A DNA stretch of 34,403 nt from JANNOG01 sp050329415 (GCA_050329415.1 JBHJOS010000083.1:1-34403), one strand, 5' to 3'. Positions 16,030 to 24,342 are shown, numbered from the stretch's first letter. A program made the numbers and translations. Notes: a model not told the origin generated them from the letters alone.

Positions 16030-17280
16030 GTGCCCGCCTCGCTCGAGATCACCTCGGCGATGCCGCAGAGCCGCCTGCTGGACCTGCCGTGGGAGCTGCC
16101 GCTGGAGCAGTGGCCGGAAGAGGTCGTGGCGGCGCTGCCGCGTGGGCTCTCGCGCCACGTCGTCCGGTTCGTCCGGCTCACCGGCGGGGTGTACGCCGTC
16201 AAGGAGACGAACGAGCCGATCGCCCGCCACGAGTACGGCCTGCTCCGGACGCTCGCCCGGCTCGACGTTCCCTCGGTCGAGCCCGCGGCGGTCGTGTCCG
16301 GGCGGATGGGCACGGACGGCGAGGAGCTCCAGGCCGCCCTCGTCACCCGGCACCTGCCCTTCTCGCTGCCCTACCGGGCACTGTTCAGCCAGGGCCTGCG
16401 CCCGGGCACCGCCGCCCGACTCATCGACGCCCTGGCGGTGCTGCTGGTCCGGCTGCACCTCATCGGCTTCTACTGGGGAGACGTCTCGCTGTCCAACACG
16501 CTGTTCCGCCGGGACGCGGGCGAGTTCGCGGCGTACCTGGTCGACGCCGAGACCGGCGAGCTGCACCCGACACTCAGCAGGGGCCAGCGGTCCTACGACC
16601 TCGACCTCGCCCGGGTGAACATCGCGGGCGAGCTCATGGACCTGCAGGCGGCCGGGTACCTCGAGGAGGAGTTCGACCCGATCGCCACCAGTGACCTCAT
16701 CGTCGAGCGGTACTGCAGCCTGTGGGCGGAGCTGACCGGCGCGGAGGCGTTCGAGCGCGGGGAGCGGTGGCGGGTCGACGCCCGGATCCGGCGGCTCAAC
16801 GAGATGGGCTTCGACGTCGGCGAGCTCACCATCACCACCGACGTCACGGGCACCACGGTCCGGATCCAGCCGAAGGTCGTCGACGCCGGGCACCATCAGC
16901 GCCGGCTCATCCGGCTCACCGGGCTCGACACCGAGGAGAACCAGGCCCGTCGGCTGCTCAACGATCTCGACTCCTACATCGCGGCCAAGGACCTCCAGGG
17001 CGAGGATGAGGAGATCATCGCCCACCAGTGGCTCACCGAAGCCTTCGAGTTCGTGGTGCGCGCCGTCCCGGCGGACATGCGCCGGAAGCTGCCGCCCGCG
17101 GAGATCTTCCACGAAGTTCTGGAGCATCGCTGGCTGCTGTCCGAGCGGGCCGGCCACGACGTCGGCACGGCCGAGGCGCTCCGCGACTACATCGGGACCC
17201 AGTTGGCGCACCGGCCCGACGAGCGGGCCCTGGTCGACGGCGCCGACACCCAGCCGCTGCCCGTCGTCATCGACGACTGA
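16030..17280 (+). CDS. DUF4032 domain-containing, kinase-fold-like protein
   Basis: A 416-residue soluble protein. The first half resembles a lipopolysaccharide-kinase-like fold: GGVYAVKETNE with a possible ATP-binding Lys, HEYGLLRTLARL as the following helix, GFYWGDVSLSNTLF as a catalytic-loop-like GDxxxxN, and YLVDAETGEL in the place of the metal loop. The second half contains the DUF4032 region (GFDVGELTITTDVTGTTVRIQPKVVDAGHH, in parts) and a C-terminal helical section. It is widely present in actinomycetes; function is unknown. Its start is supported by the leaderless promoter. It has its own terminator and is convergent with the OmpA gene. Confidence 0.85.
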   Translation: MPASLEITSAMPQSRLLDLPWELPLEQWPEEVVAALPRGLSRHVVRFVRLTGGVYAVKETNEPIARHEYGLLRTLARLDVPSVEPAAVVSGRMGTDGEELQAALVTRHLPFSLPYRALFSQGLRPGTAARLIDALAVLLVRLHLIGFYWGDVSLSNTLFRRDAGEFAAYLVDAETGELHPTLSRGQRSYDLDLARVNIAGELMDLQAAGYLEEEFDPIATSDLIVERYCSLWAELTGAEAFERGERWRVDARIRRLNEMGFDVGELTITTDVTGTTVRIQPKVVDAGHHQRRLIRLTGLDTEENQARRLLNDLDSYIAAKDLQGEDEEIIAHQWLTEAFEFVVRAVPADMRRKLPPAEIFHEVLEHRWLLSERAGHDVGTAEALRDYIGTQLAHRPDERALVDGADTQPLPVVIDD

Positions 17281-17300
17281 GCTTGGCATCGCCAAGCTCA
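17278..17300. terminator. Bidirectional terminator between convergent genes
   Basis: TGAGCTTGGC and GCCAAGCTCA pair over 10 bp around a three-base ATC loop. The stop codon of the DUF4032 gene is part of the stem. It lies between two convergent genes and could serve both. Confidence 0.7.
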
Positions 17301-17307
17301 GGTCGCG

Positions 17308-18150
17308 TCAGGCCGGGGGCAGGACGGCGAACTCGACGCGCCGGTTGCGCTCCCGGTCGGCGTCGGTGACCTCGGGAACCAGGGGAGTCGACTCACCGAA
17401 GCCGCGGACCGCAAGCCTGGTGGCATCGACACCCCTGGCGACGAGGGCGTCCCGGACCGCGGCCGCCCGGGCATCGCTCAGCGCCTGGTTGTACGCGGCC
17501 CGGCCACCCGAATCGGTGTGTGCCTGGACCTCCACCACGGGACCCGGGCCGGAGTCCCGGACGGCGGCCGCCACCCGGTCGAGGACCGGCCCGGACTCCG
17601 GGGTGACGACCGCGGAGCCCTGCTCGAAGGTGATCGAGGGCAGCCCGGCCAGGACGGCGGCCAGATCGACGGGTTCCGGGCTCGGTGCGTCCGTGGGCTC
17701 GTCGCCGGCCTCGTCCGTGGGCTCGTCCGTGGGCTCGTCCCTGGCCTCGTCGCCGCCCTCGTCCGTGGCCTCGTCCCTGGCCTCGTCGCCGGCCTCGTCC
17801 GTGGCCTCGTCGGTGGTCTCGCCCCGGCTTGCCGCACTGCCGACGTCTTCGACCCGAACGGCGCGGACCCCGACGACGTCCTGAACCACCGCCTCGACGC
17901 CCGTCACGTCGCCCGCGGCGATACCGCCGCCCGACACCACGCCGTCCCGCCCGGAGAAGCGAACTTCGACTCCGTCGTACCCGGAGGCTTCCAACGCCTC
18001 ACCGGACCGTGTCGTGAGGCTCGCCTCAACGCGGTCCCGCAGGGGCAGGAGCTGAATCAACAGGATCAGAGCAGCGCCGAGCAGACCGACCAGCCAGATC
18101 ACCCACAGCGGGGCACGACGGCCCCGCCCGTTCGTAGGAGCCATCGTCAC
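17308..18150 (-). CDS. OmpA family protein with BON-like domain (OmpATb/ArfA-like)
   Basis: The 280-residue protein has a short cytoplasmic N terminus, one membrane helix (about 14-36), a BON-like region (about 40-105), an acidic low-complexity linker of DExx tetrapeptides, and a C-terminal OmpA domain (about 165-280) with VQAHTDSGGRAAYNQALSDARAAAV and RGFGESTPL in parts, ending RNRRVEFAVL. The layout resembles mycobacterial OmpATb/ArfA, which binds peptidoglycan. The GTG at 18150 has GGAGAG upstream at good distance; an ATG two codons in is the alternative. It immediately follows the helix-hairpin-helix gene. Confidence 0.88.
   Translation of the reverse strand: MTMAPTNGRGRRAPLWVIWLVGLLGAALILLIQLLPLRDRVEASLTTRSGEALEASGYDGVEVRFSGRDGVVSGGGIAAGDVTGVEAVVQDVVGVRAVRVEDVGSAASRGETTDEATDEAGDEARDEATDEGGDEARDEPTDEPTDEAGDEPTDAPSPEPVDLAAVLAGLPSITFEQGSAVVTPESGPVLDRVAAAVRDSGPGPVVEVQAHTDSGGRAAYNQALSDARAAAVRDALVARGVDATRLAVRGFGESTPLVPEVTDADRERNRRVEFAVLPPA
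17689..17820. repeat. 12-bp tandem repeat in the OmpA-family gene
   Basis: Eleven head-to-tail 12-bp units of the form GTCCGTGGGCTC encode acidic tetrapeptides (TDEP, RDEA, GDEA and similar) in the linker between the BON-like and OmpA domains. Unit length keeps the frame. Confidence 0.9.
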
Positions 18151-18951
18151 TCAGGCCCTCTCCTGCCCGGACCGCAGCCGGGCGGTGAACTCACGGTGAC
18201 CCTCGTCGTCGCCGTCCGCGAGCAGTCGCGCCTGGCGGGACCACGTGGTGACGCTCGGCAGGAACGTGATGCCGGACTCGGCGGCGGCCCCCCGCAGGTC
18301 GTCGACACTCGCCTCGGCGATCGTGGCGAAGGTGTCGAAGCCGGCCTTCCGCAGCGCGCTGCCGAGCTTCGGCCCGATGCCCTCGATCCGCTCGATGTCG
18401 TCCGGCTCACCCACCACGACGGCCACGGGCGCCGGGTCGGTGGCGACGACAGCCACCGGCTCGGTGACCGGCCCTGCCCCGGGCGCCGGGTCGGTGGCGA
18501 CGACGGGCACCGGCTCGGTGACCGGCGCCGCCGCGGGCGCCGACACTGGTGGAGCGAGGGGCTCCACCGGCTGCGTGACGGGCTCGGAATCCGCCACCGG
18601 CTCGGAATCCGCAGCCGGGACAGCCGCCGCAGAGCGGTCGGGCGCCGGATCGGGAACCTCCGGGGCCGAGGTCACCGGGTCGGGGTCGACCGCGGGCGCC
18701 ACGGTCTCTCGGCCGGCGTCGGCGTCCCGGCACTCAGCGAGTTCCCGGGTGCGCACGTCGAGGTCGGTGCGGGCGGCGGCGAGCTCGGACCGCAACCTCG
18801 TCAGCTCGTTCTGGTCGGCGGGCGAGCGGACGTGACGGCCCCGGTCACCGGTGGCGCCCGGGCGCCGGCTCCAGAGCAGCCAACCGATGAGCAGTCCGAG
18901 CAGGAAGGCGAGGAGGAGCGCAACGATCGACTGCCACAGGAACCAGGTCAC
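18151..18951 (-). CDS. Membrane-anchored helix-hairpin-helix protein
   Basis: 266 residues from the GTG at 18951, chosen because AGGGG lies seven bases upstream; a longer frame reaches 19014. An N-terminal membrane helix (WFLWQSIVALLLAFLLGLL and on) is followed by a short coiled-coil-like stretch (ELTRLRSELAAARTDLDVRT), a long Pro/Ala/Val/Glu-rich linker, and a C-terminal helix-hairpin-helix module with IERIEGIGPKLGSALRKAG. Such HhH domains often bind DNA but also occur as protein-interaction units. The partner OmpA-family gene follows at once, so an envelope role as a pair is likely. Confidence 0.8.
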   Translation of the reverse strand: MTWFLWQSIVALLLAFLLGLLIGWLLWSRRPGATGDRGRHVRSPADQNELTRLRSELAAARTDLDVRTRELAECRDADAGRETVAPAVDPDPVTSAPEVPDPAPDRSAAAVPAADSEPVADSEPVTQPVEPLAPPVSAPAAAPVTEPVPVVATDPAPGAGPVTEPVAVVATDPAPVAVVVGEPDDIERIEGIGPKLGSALRKAGFDTFATIAEASVDDLRGAAAESGITFLPSVTTWSRQARLLADGDDEGHREFTARLRSGQERA

Positions 18952-19090
18952 GACGAATCCCCTCAGGACGTGAACAACCGGGGTGATCAAAGCGGACTGC
19001 CCTGCCCGACGCAAGAGTCAGCTAGGGGCCCGTCCCGGGCCGAACGGTGAGAATCGGTCGCTGGGGGGCTGGGTGCGCGGGACTCCAGGG

Positions 19091-19705
19091 TCACTCAGAA
19101 GTGGTCCATCGCCCGTCGGCGACCATGGCCGTCACAGCACTCAATGCTCGATGGAGGCTGGGTGAGGACTCGGCCGCAACGGCAGGGCGCCAGCTCTCGC
19201 AGTACTCCTCGATGAACGCTCTGTACGCCGGACCCACAGCACGGCCACTGCCTGCACGAGGCGGAACCCCGTCTCGCACGTGACGACGACGTGAATGGCG
19301 ACAGAGACCGGCCAGGACTCGTTTGGGATCGAGCTCGTCGTCCGGCGACGGCGGGATCCGGGCGACCGGCACCCCGGCGAACGCTGCGAGGGCCTGCGCA
19401 TCCCCGAGAAGCCATGCCTCGGCCTCACGTACCGCCAGTCTCAGGCAGAGACCGGCCGTCGGCCCCTCAGGCAGCAGATGAGCGAGCAACGCCGCAGCAC
19501 AGTCCCCCTGGTCCCGGTCGCTGTCCCGAAGGACGAACCACGGGGAACGGAGCGCCGCTTGGCGGTACTTGGGGAGCCGGGCATCCAAGGACGCCTTGCC
19601 GTCGCACACGACGATCCTCCGGGGGTTCGGCACCACGTCGACCTCGGCGAGAAGCCGTGTCACGATCGCGACATCGGTGTCACCCTCGACGACGACGCCG
19701 ATCAC
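19091..19705 (-). CDS. TOPRIM-like DUF4276-type protein, partner of the ATPase
   Basis: 204 residues if started at the GTG of 19705, two bases after the ATPase stop; a TTG at 19735 would add ten residues and overlap the ATPase. The N terminus MIGVVVEGDTD gives the acidic Glu7 and Asp9/Asp11, followed by VCDGKASLDARL and LRDSDRD (Asp61, Asp63, Asp65), which is a TOPRIM-like acidic set. REAEAWLLGDAQALAAFAGV matches the conserved EAW block of DUF4276-type proteins. It has no membrane segment. As the second gene of the pair it may be the nuclease/effector. The fold is inferred from motifs only. Confidence 0.78.
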   Translation of the reverse strand: MIGVVVEGDTDVAIVTRLLAEVDVVPNPRRIVVCDGKASLDARLPKYRQAALRSPWFVLRDSDRDQGDCAAALLAHLLPEGPTAGLCLRLAVREAEAWLLGDAQALAAFAGVPVARIPPSPDDELDPKRVLAGLCRHSRRRHVRDGVPPRAGSGRAVGPAYRAFIEEYCESWRPAVAAESSPSLHRALSAVTAMVADGRWTTSE

Positions 19706-19706
19706 C

Positions 19707-20873
19707 TCACGCGCCCACCGGATCGAGCCTCGCAAGTCTCCGCACTCCCGGCGGTGCCGACATCGGGACGACGAGATCGGCGAGCGGAACCCCGGCCTCC
19801 AGGTCCGCCATCACGCCGGTGTCGTCGGCCAGGAGTTGGGCTCGCGTCCCGTCCGGAGTGGGAGTGAGAATCAGCACCTCGTCGGCTCCGATGCCTTCGT
19901 CGCGCATCATGTCGGGCGAGTGCGTCGTCACGAGGATCTGGGCGTGCGAGGAACGCTGAGCTCGCTGCAGGACACTGGGCAGCTGCCGGACGACGGCGGG
20001 GTGCAGAGAAAGCTCCGGCTCCTCCAAGAGGACGGGCGCCGAGCGCCGTCCTCCTTCGACGAGGGACCACAGCAGTCCCACCAGCCGGAGAGTTCCGTCG
20101 CTGAGGTCGGCTTCGTTCTGACGAGCAGGACTTGTCCGCCAATGGGTGTAGGCCGCCTCCAGGTGTGGCCGACCGGCAGGGTCGACCGAGACGCCCAGTT
20201 TCTCGAACTGCGGAACAGCGATCTGCAGCGCGGCGGTGACCCGCGCCAACCAGGCGTCTCGGGTGCGGGGGCTGACCCGGTTGATGCGAGCGATGAAGTC
20301 CCCCCCAAAGGGGTCGTCGACGACGTCCGATGCCCGCGCGGGATCACGGATGATCTGCGGCACGAGGTGCAGATACCGTACCCCCGAGAGAAACTCCGCC
20401 ACCTCACGGAATTCCTTGTTGGCGACGGTCTGCTCCAGGGAGGTCTGCGTGAGGCGTTCCGGGTCTTCCTTGTCGTCACGGCTCGGCCGCTCGAGCACGA
20501 TCTCACCGTCACGCCGCACGGTCTCCGCCTCGACGAGCGGCCGATTGCGACCGCCTCTCTCGCCGGTGAGGGTCAGCTCATACCTCCACCTGGGAGCCGT
20601 GACGTCGTCCCCCAGCGCTACTCCTACGTACACCCGTCCCCGGAAGTTGTTGCGAGCGTGCAGAGACCTCACTCGGCTCAACCCGCCGCGAACGGCCAAC
20701 GCCTCCTGCAAGCCCCCCCGAACTCCCGCCACATCACGAAGGAACTTGACAGAGTCCAGGAAGTGGGACTTTCCGGATGCGTTCGGCCCGAGGATGAACA
20801 GCCGATCCTGAATACTCACATCCAGTGATTTGAACGTGCGCCAGTTGCGCAGGTCGAGTTCAGTGATCCGCAT
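19707..20873 (-). CDS. AAA/ABC-like ATPase (AAA_21/OLD-like)
   Basis: 388 residues. It begins MRITELDLRNWRTF, typical of SMC/RecF-type ATPases. Walker A GPNASGKS is at 29-36, the ABC-type signature LSDGTLRLVGLLW near 257, Walker B VLLEEPELSLHP near 281-292, and the switch His318 in VTTHSPDMM. The middle (40-230) is charged and less conserved. A Shine-Dalgarno GGGAGG precedes the ATG. Its DNA is visibly poorer in GC than the flanking genes, suggesting transfer. It follows rlmB on the same strand with a 54-bp gap and is followed directly by the TOPRIM-like gene. Confidence 0.85.
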   Translation of the reverse strand: MRITELDLRNWRTFKSLDVSIQDRLFILGPNASGKSHFLDSVKFLRDVAGVRGGLQEALAVRGGLSRVRSLHARNNFRGRVYVGVALGDDVTAPRWRYELTLTGERGGRNRPLVEAETVRRDGEIVLERPSRDDKEDPERLTQTSLEQTVANKEFREVAEFLSGVRYLHLVPQIIRDPARASDVVDDPFGGDFIARINRVSPRTRDAWLARVTAALQIAVPQFEKLGVSVDPAGRPHLEAAYTHWRTSPARQNEADLSDGTLRLVGLLWSLVEGGRRSAPVLLEEPELSLHPAVVRQLPSVLQRAQRSSHAQILVTTHSPDMMRDEGIGADEVLILTPTPDGTRAQLLADDTGVMADLEAGVPLADLVVPMSAPPGVRRLARLDPVGA

Positions 20874-20927
20874 GCCGCCTCCCGAACGGGTTCGCCCCGG
20901 GCATCCAGTCTCTCAGGACCGACACCG

Positions 20928-21890
20928 TCACCGGCGCAGGTGGTAGAGCGCGATCCCGGCAGCCACGGACGCATTGAGGCTCTCGTTGCCGGCCGCCATG
21001 GGGATGCTCGCGACGACGTCGCAGGTCTCGCGCACCAGCCGGGAGAGGCCCTCGCCCTCGGCGCCCACCACCAGGCAGACAGGTGTCCGGTCGGTGACGA
21101 AGCGGCGCCCGACGTCGCCGACCTCGACGTCCCCGCCCGCGTCGAGCCCGACGACGAGCACTCCTGCCCTGCGGTAGTCCTGCAGCGCCCTGGTGAGGTT
21201 GGCCGCCTGCGCCACCGGCACCCGCACGAGGGCGCCCGCGCTGGCCTTCCACGCTCCCGCCGTCACCCCGGCAGACCGGCGCGCCGGCACGACCACTCCC
21301 TGCCCACCGAAGGCCGCGACCGACCGGACCACCGCCCCGAGATTGCGCGGGTCGGTCACCCGGTCCAGGGCCGCCACCAGGGCTGGAGCATCACCGGCGG
21401 CGCCGAGCAGGTCCATGGGGTGCGCGTAGTCGTACGCCGGCACCTGCAGGGCCAGCCCCTGATGCACGGCCGCGGCGGTCAATCGGTCGAGGTCCGGACG
21501 GGTCGCCTCGAGCACCGGCAGGCCGCGGTCGTTGGCGAGGGTGAGGGAGGTGCGCACCCGCTCGTCGGCCGGCAGGCCGGCCTGGACGTAGATCGCGGTC
21601 GCGGGCACGCCGGCCTCCAGGGCCTCCACGACGGCGTTGCGCCCCGCGACGTACTCGCTGCCGGTCCGGCCCCGGGCGCGGCCCGAGCCCGGAGCCCGGG
21701 CGGCCGGGTCCCGCTCGGCACGGGCCTCGGCCTGCCGGGCCCGCCGCTGGGCCGGGTGCCCGGTGCGGTCCTCGGCCCTCGGCGTCGGACCCTTGCCCTC
21801 GAGCCGGCGGCGGTTGTGACCGCCGGTGCCGACCGACGGACCCTTGCCGGACCGGCGCACCGCACCCCGCCGGCGGGAGTTGCCGGCCAT
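20928..21890 (-). CDS. rlmB: 23S rRNA (guanosine-2'-O-)-methyltransferase RlmB
   Basis: A SPOUT-class methyltransferase that modifies a guanosine of 23S rRNA (G2251 in E. coli numbering). The 320 residues start with a basic, disordered tail of about 75 residues, then the substrate-binding domain (EYVAGRNAVVEAL), then SPOUT motifs: DRVTDPRNLGAVVRSVAAFG, LVVGAEGEGLSRLV and IPMAAGNESLNASVAAGIAL. Its ATG shares one base with the cysS stop (TGATG), a common actinomycete pairing. Confidence 0.95.
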   Translation of the reverse strand: MAGNSRRRGAVRRSGKGPSVGTGGHNRRRLEGKGPTPRAEDRTGHPAQRRARQAEARAERDPAARAPGSGRARGRTGSEYVAGRNAVVEALEAGVPATAIYVQAGLPADERVRTSLTLANDRGLPVLEATRPDLDRLTAAAVHQGLALQVPAYDYAHPMDLLGAAGDAPALVAALDRVTDPRNLGAVVRSVAAFGGQGVVVPARRSAGVTAGAWKASAGALVRVPVAQAANLTRALQDYRRAGVLVVGLDAGGDVEVGDVGRRFVTDRTPVCLVVGAEGEGLSRLVRETCDVVASIPMAAGNESLNASVAAGIALYHLRR

Positions 21891-23347
21891 CAGCCGTCCT
21901 GCCCGGCGAGGGACCAGCGGGCGCCGTCGGCGGTGTCCTCGACCACGATCCCCGCGGCAGCGAGGCGAGCCCGGATCGCGTCGGCCGTCGCGAAGTCACG
22001 CTCGGCCCGGGCCTTGTCACGAGTGTCGAGATCGGCGCGGACCAGCGCGTCGAGCGCGGTGGACCCACGGTCGTCGAGGTCGGCGGCGGCCGGGTCCGGA
22101 TCGACGCCCAGCACGCCTGCCATGGCCGCGACCGCGCGGGCAGCCCCGGCAGCGGCCGCGGCGTCGCCCTCGGCGAGGGCGGCGTTGCCGTCCCGGACGA
22201 CGGCGTGCAGCACGGCCAGCCCGGCGGGCACACCGAGGTCGTCGTCCATGGCGGTGACGAAGTCGGCACCCAACGGCTCGTCCGGGCGCGGCCCGACCGC
22301 GTCCGTGCCGAGCCGCTCCGCCGCCCGGCGCAGGAACGAGGCGACGCGCCCCCACGCGACGGCCGCCTCGTCCAGCGCGGCGAGGCTGAACTCCATGGTG
22401 GACCGGTAGTGCGCCGACAGCAGGTAGTACCGCAGCACGACTCCCGGCACCCGGTCGAGCAGAGCGCTCACGGCAGTCACGTTGCCGAGGCTCTTGCTCA
22501 TCTTCTCGCCGGCCGTCGTCACCCACGCCGAGTGCATCCACACCCGGGCGAACGGGTCTCCCGCCGCCCGGGACTGGGCGAGCTCGTTCTCGTGGTGCGG
22601 GAACCGCAGGTCGATGCCACCCCCGTGGACGTCGAACTCCGCGCCGAGGTAACGCGTCGCCATGGCCGAGCACTCCAGGTGCCATCCGGGGCGGCCCCAG
22701 CCCCACGGCGTGGGCCAGGCAGCCGTCGGGGGATCGTCCGCCTTGGCGGCCTTCCACAGGGCGAAGTCCCGGGGGTCGCGCTTGCGGCCCGCGAACTGGG
22801 GGTCGGTGTCGTCGGCGGGCGAGACATCGGCCAGCCGCTGCCGGGTGAGCTCGCCGTAGTGCGGCCAGGACCGGACGTCGAAGTACACGTCGGCGGTGGG
22901 TCGGCCGTCCACCGCGTCGCACGGGACGACGTACGCGTGACCGGCCACCACCAGGCGTTCCAGGTAGCCCACCATCTCGGTGGCATGGCCGGTGGCTCGG
23001 GGCTCGTAGGTCGGCGGGAGGAGTCGCAGGGCGTCGTAGGCGGCGGTGAACTCCCGCTCGAACCGGTAGGCGTGGGCCCACCACTCGCGCCCCTGCTCGG
23101 CCGCCTTGACGAGGATCTTGTCATCGACGTCAGTGACGTTGCGGACCAGGGTGACCGCCAGCCCACGGTGCTCCAGCCAGCGCCGCAGCACGTCGTAGAC
23201 CACCTGGGCGCGCATGTGGCCGATGTGCGGCGACGCCTGGGGGGTGGCGCCGCAGACGTAGATCCCGACGTGCCCCGGCCGAACCGGGTCCAGCGGCACG
23301 ATCTGCCGGGTACGGCTGTCGTGCAGCCGGAAGGTGGACGGGGTCAC
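21890..23347 (-). CDS. cysS: Cysteinyl-tRNA synthetase
   Basis: A class I synthetase that charges tRNA-Cys. Its 485 residues show CGATPQASPHIGHMR (zinc Cys plus HIGH-type motif), GWGRPGWHLECSAM and the KMSKSLGN loop, followed by the helical anticodon-binding C-terminal part. The CxxTP motif is CGATP here. GTG at 23347 gives MTPSTFRLHD, a normal start for the family. It sits in the usual cluster with rlmB downstream and ispF two genes upstream. Confidence 0.96.
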   Translation of the reverse strand: MTPSTFRLHDSRTRQIVPLDPVRPGHVGIYVCGATPQASPHIGHMRAQVVYDVLRRWLEHRGLAVTLVRNVTDVDDKILVKAAEQGREWWAHAYRFEREFTAAYDALRLLPPTYEPRATGHATEMVGYLERLVVAGHAYVVPCDAVDGRPTADVYFDVRSWPHYGELTRQRLADVSPADDTDPQFAGRKRDPRDFALWKAAKADDPPTAAWPTPWGWGRPGWHLECSAMATRYLGAEFDVHGGGIDLRFPHHENELAQSRAAGDPFARVWMHSAWVTTAGEKMSKSLGNVTAVSALLDRVPGVVLRYYLLSAHYRSTMEFSLAALDEAAVAWGRVASFLRRAAERLGTDAVGPRPDEPLGADFVTAMDDDLGVPAGLAVLHAVVRDGNAALAEGDAAAAAGAARAVAAMAGVLGVDPDPAAADLDDRGSTALDALVRADLDTRDKARAERDFATADAIRARLAAAGIVVEDTADGARWSLAGQDG

Positions 23348-23354
23348 GGGCCGG

Positions 23355-23576
23355 TCAGGCGGCGAGCGGGGCCGCAGCCACCGCAGTCCCGGCGGCGTCC
23401 GGGGCCTCGTCCGGGGCGGCGTCCTCGGTCTCGGCCGGTCGCGCCTGGGCGGCGAGCGCCGCGGCGGTGAAGGCGGCGATCGCCACGACGGCGCCGACCA
23501 CCCACCACACGACCTGGCCGGGTCGGGGACGACCCTGGACGGACGTCAGGCGCGCCCGAACGGACGTGAGAGCCAT
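23355..23576 (-). CDS. Small single-pass membrane protein, 73 aa
   Basis: A basic N terminus (about 20 residues) is followed by one clear membrane helix (VVWWVVGAVVAIAAFTAAALA) and an acidic, Ala/Pro-rich tail. I do not recognise a family. The ATG at 23576 lies seven bases after TACGGT on the minus strand, so it may have its own leaderless promoter, which would also transcribe cysS eight bases downstream. The promoter and codon pattern make it more likely real than chance. Confidence 0.6.
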   Translation of the reverse strand: MALTSVRARLTSVQGRPRPGQVVWWVVGAVVAIAAFTAAALAAQARPAETEDAAPDEAPDAAGTAVAAAPLAA

Positions 23577-23583
23577 GGCATCG

Positions 23584-23589
23584 ACCGTA
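23584..23589 (-). promoter_or_regulatory. -10 box upstream of the 73-aa gene and cysS
   Basis: On the minus strand TACGGT is followed by seven bases and the ATG at 23576. It is a likely promoter for the small gene-cysS-rlmB unit and perhaps the ATPase pair behind it. Confidence 0.45.
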
Positions 23590-23668
23590 CCCGCAGCCGG
23601 AGCGTGGGGTGCAATCGCGGCGGGCCGCCGCTGGTCCGGTCACCACGGCTCCGGCCGCCGCGGTCCGG

Positions 23669-24154
23669 TCACCGCGGGTCGGGCCGGTGCACGAGCGCGG
23701 TGGCGATCGCCGCGGCACCCTCGCCACGCCCGGTGAGGCCGAGGCCGTCCGTCGTCGTCGCCGCCACCGACACCGGGGCGCCGCAGGCGGCGCCGAGCGC
23801 GGCCTCGGCCTCGATCCGGCGGGGGCCGAGGCGCGGCTGGTTCGCGATCACCTGGACCGCGAGGTTGCCGATCTCCCAGCCCGCAGCCCGGACCAGGCGG
23901 GCGGCCTCCGCGAGCAGGACAGCCCCTGGCGCCCCGGCCCATCGCGGGTCGGAGGTGCCGAAGACGGACCCCAGGTCGCCGAGTCCGGCCGCGGACAGCA
24001 GGGCATCGCAGGCGGCGTGCGCCGCGACGTCGCCGTCGGAGTGACCCATGAGACCGACCGGGGAGTCCGGGAACTCCACCCCCGCGAGATGGCAGGGGCG
24101 CCCGGCGACGAACCGGTGGACGTCGACCCCGGTCCCGACACGCCATCCGGTCAC
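23669..24154 (-). CDS. ispF: 2-C-methyl-D-erythritol 2,4-cyclodiphosphate synthase IspF
   Basis: A non-mevalonate isoprenoid enzyme that cyclises CDP-ME 2-phosphate. With the GTG at 24154 it is 161 residues, the family norm; the frame extends further to 24220 but lacks homology. Motifs: GVDVHRF (metal Asp and His), LMGHSDGDVAAHA, DLGSVFGTSDP and the C-terminal ATTTDGLGLTGRGEG. IspD, usually upstream on the same strand, is here on the opposite strand. Confidence 0.95.
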   Translation of the reverse strand: MTGWRVGTGVDVHRFVAGRPCHLAGVEFPDSPVGLMGHSDGDVAAHAACDALLSAAGLGDLGSVFGTSDPRWAGAPGAVLLAEAARLVRAAGWEIGNLAVQVIANQPRLGPRRIEAEAALGAACGAPVSVAATTTDGLGLTGRGEGAAAIATALVHRPDPR

Positions 24155-24230
24155 GACGGCATTCAACGGGACATCGCGGCCCGGAGACCCCGCCGGACAC
24201 CTGGACGTGACCCCCGACACAGACTAATCT

Positions 24231-24275
24231 TCACAGGAGTGACTGTTGGTCGTCACATAAGTGCAAAGGGGCACT
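24231..24275. promoter_or_regulatory. Tandem palindromic element, copy 1 (ispF/ispD interval)
   Basis: Two short palindromic sites, TCACAGGAGTGA (24231-24242) and TCACATAAGTGC (24253-24264), are spaced 22 bp start to start. GTGCAAAGGGGCAC (24261-24274) can form a small hairpin with a Shine-Dalgarno-like AAAGGGG in its loop. Bases 24250-24275 match 25928-25953 at 23 of 26 positions. This is likely a shared operator/leader. The GTG at 24279 that the purine run could serve is out of frame with ispD. Confidence 0.6.
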
Positions 24276-24342
24276 CGGGTGAGCCAGTCTTTCCACCGCC
24301 GCGCCTCCCGTGGGCCCGGGACGACGCCCGGGGCCTTCGGGA

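Noticed and set aside
15742..17295. Long minus-strand open frame of about 517 codons opposite the DUF4032 gene
   Set aside because: High GC makes long antisense frames. It has no recognisable domain and runs over the end of the ABC ATPase gene.
17689..17820. CRISPR-like array
   Set aside because: The units are 12 bp, contiguous, with no spacers, and encode in-frame acidic tetrapeptides. The same reasoning removes the repeats at 10821-10928 and 28270-28344.
19707..20873. RecF or another housekeeping SMC-like ATPase
   Set aside because: The length, signature and Walker B region fit AAA_21-type ATPases, and the position next to a DUF4276-type partner does not fit recF.
20940..23470. Long plus-strand open frames opposite rlmB and cysS
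   Set aside because: The minus-strand frames carry clear SPOUT and synthetase motifs. The plus-strand translations are low-complexity.
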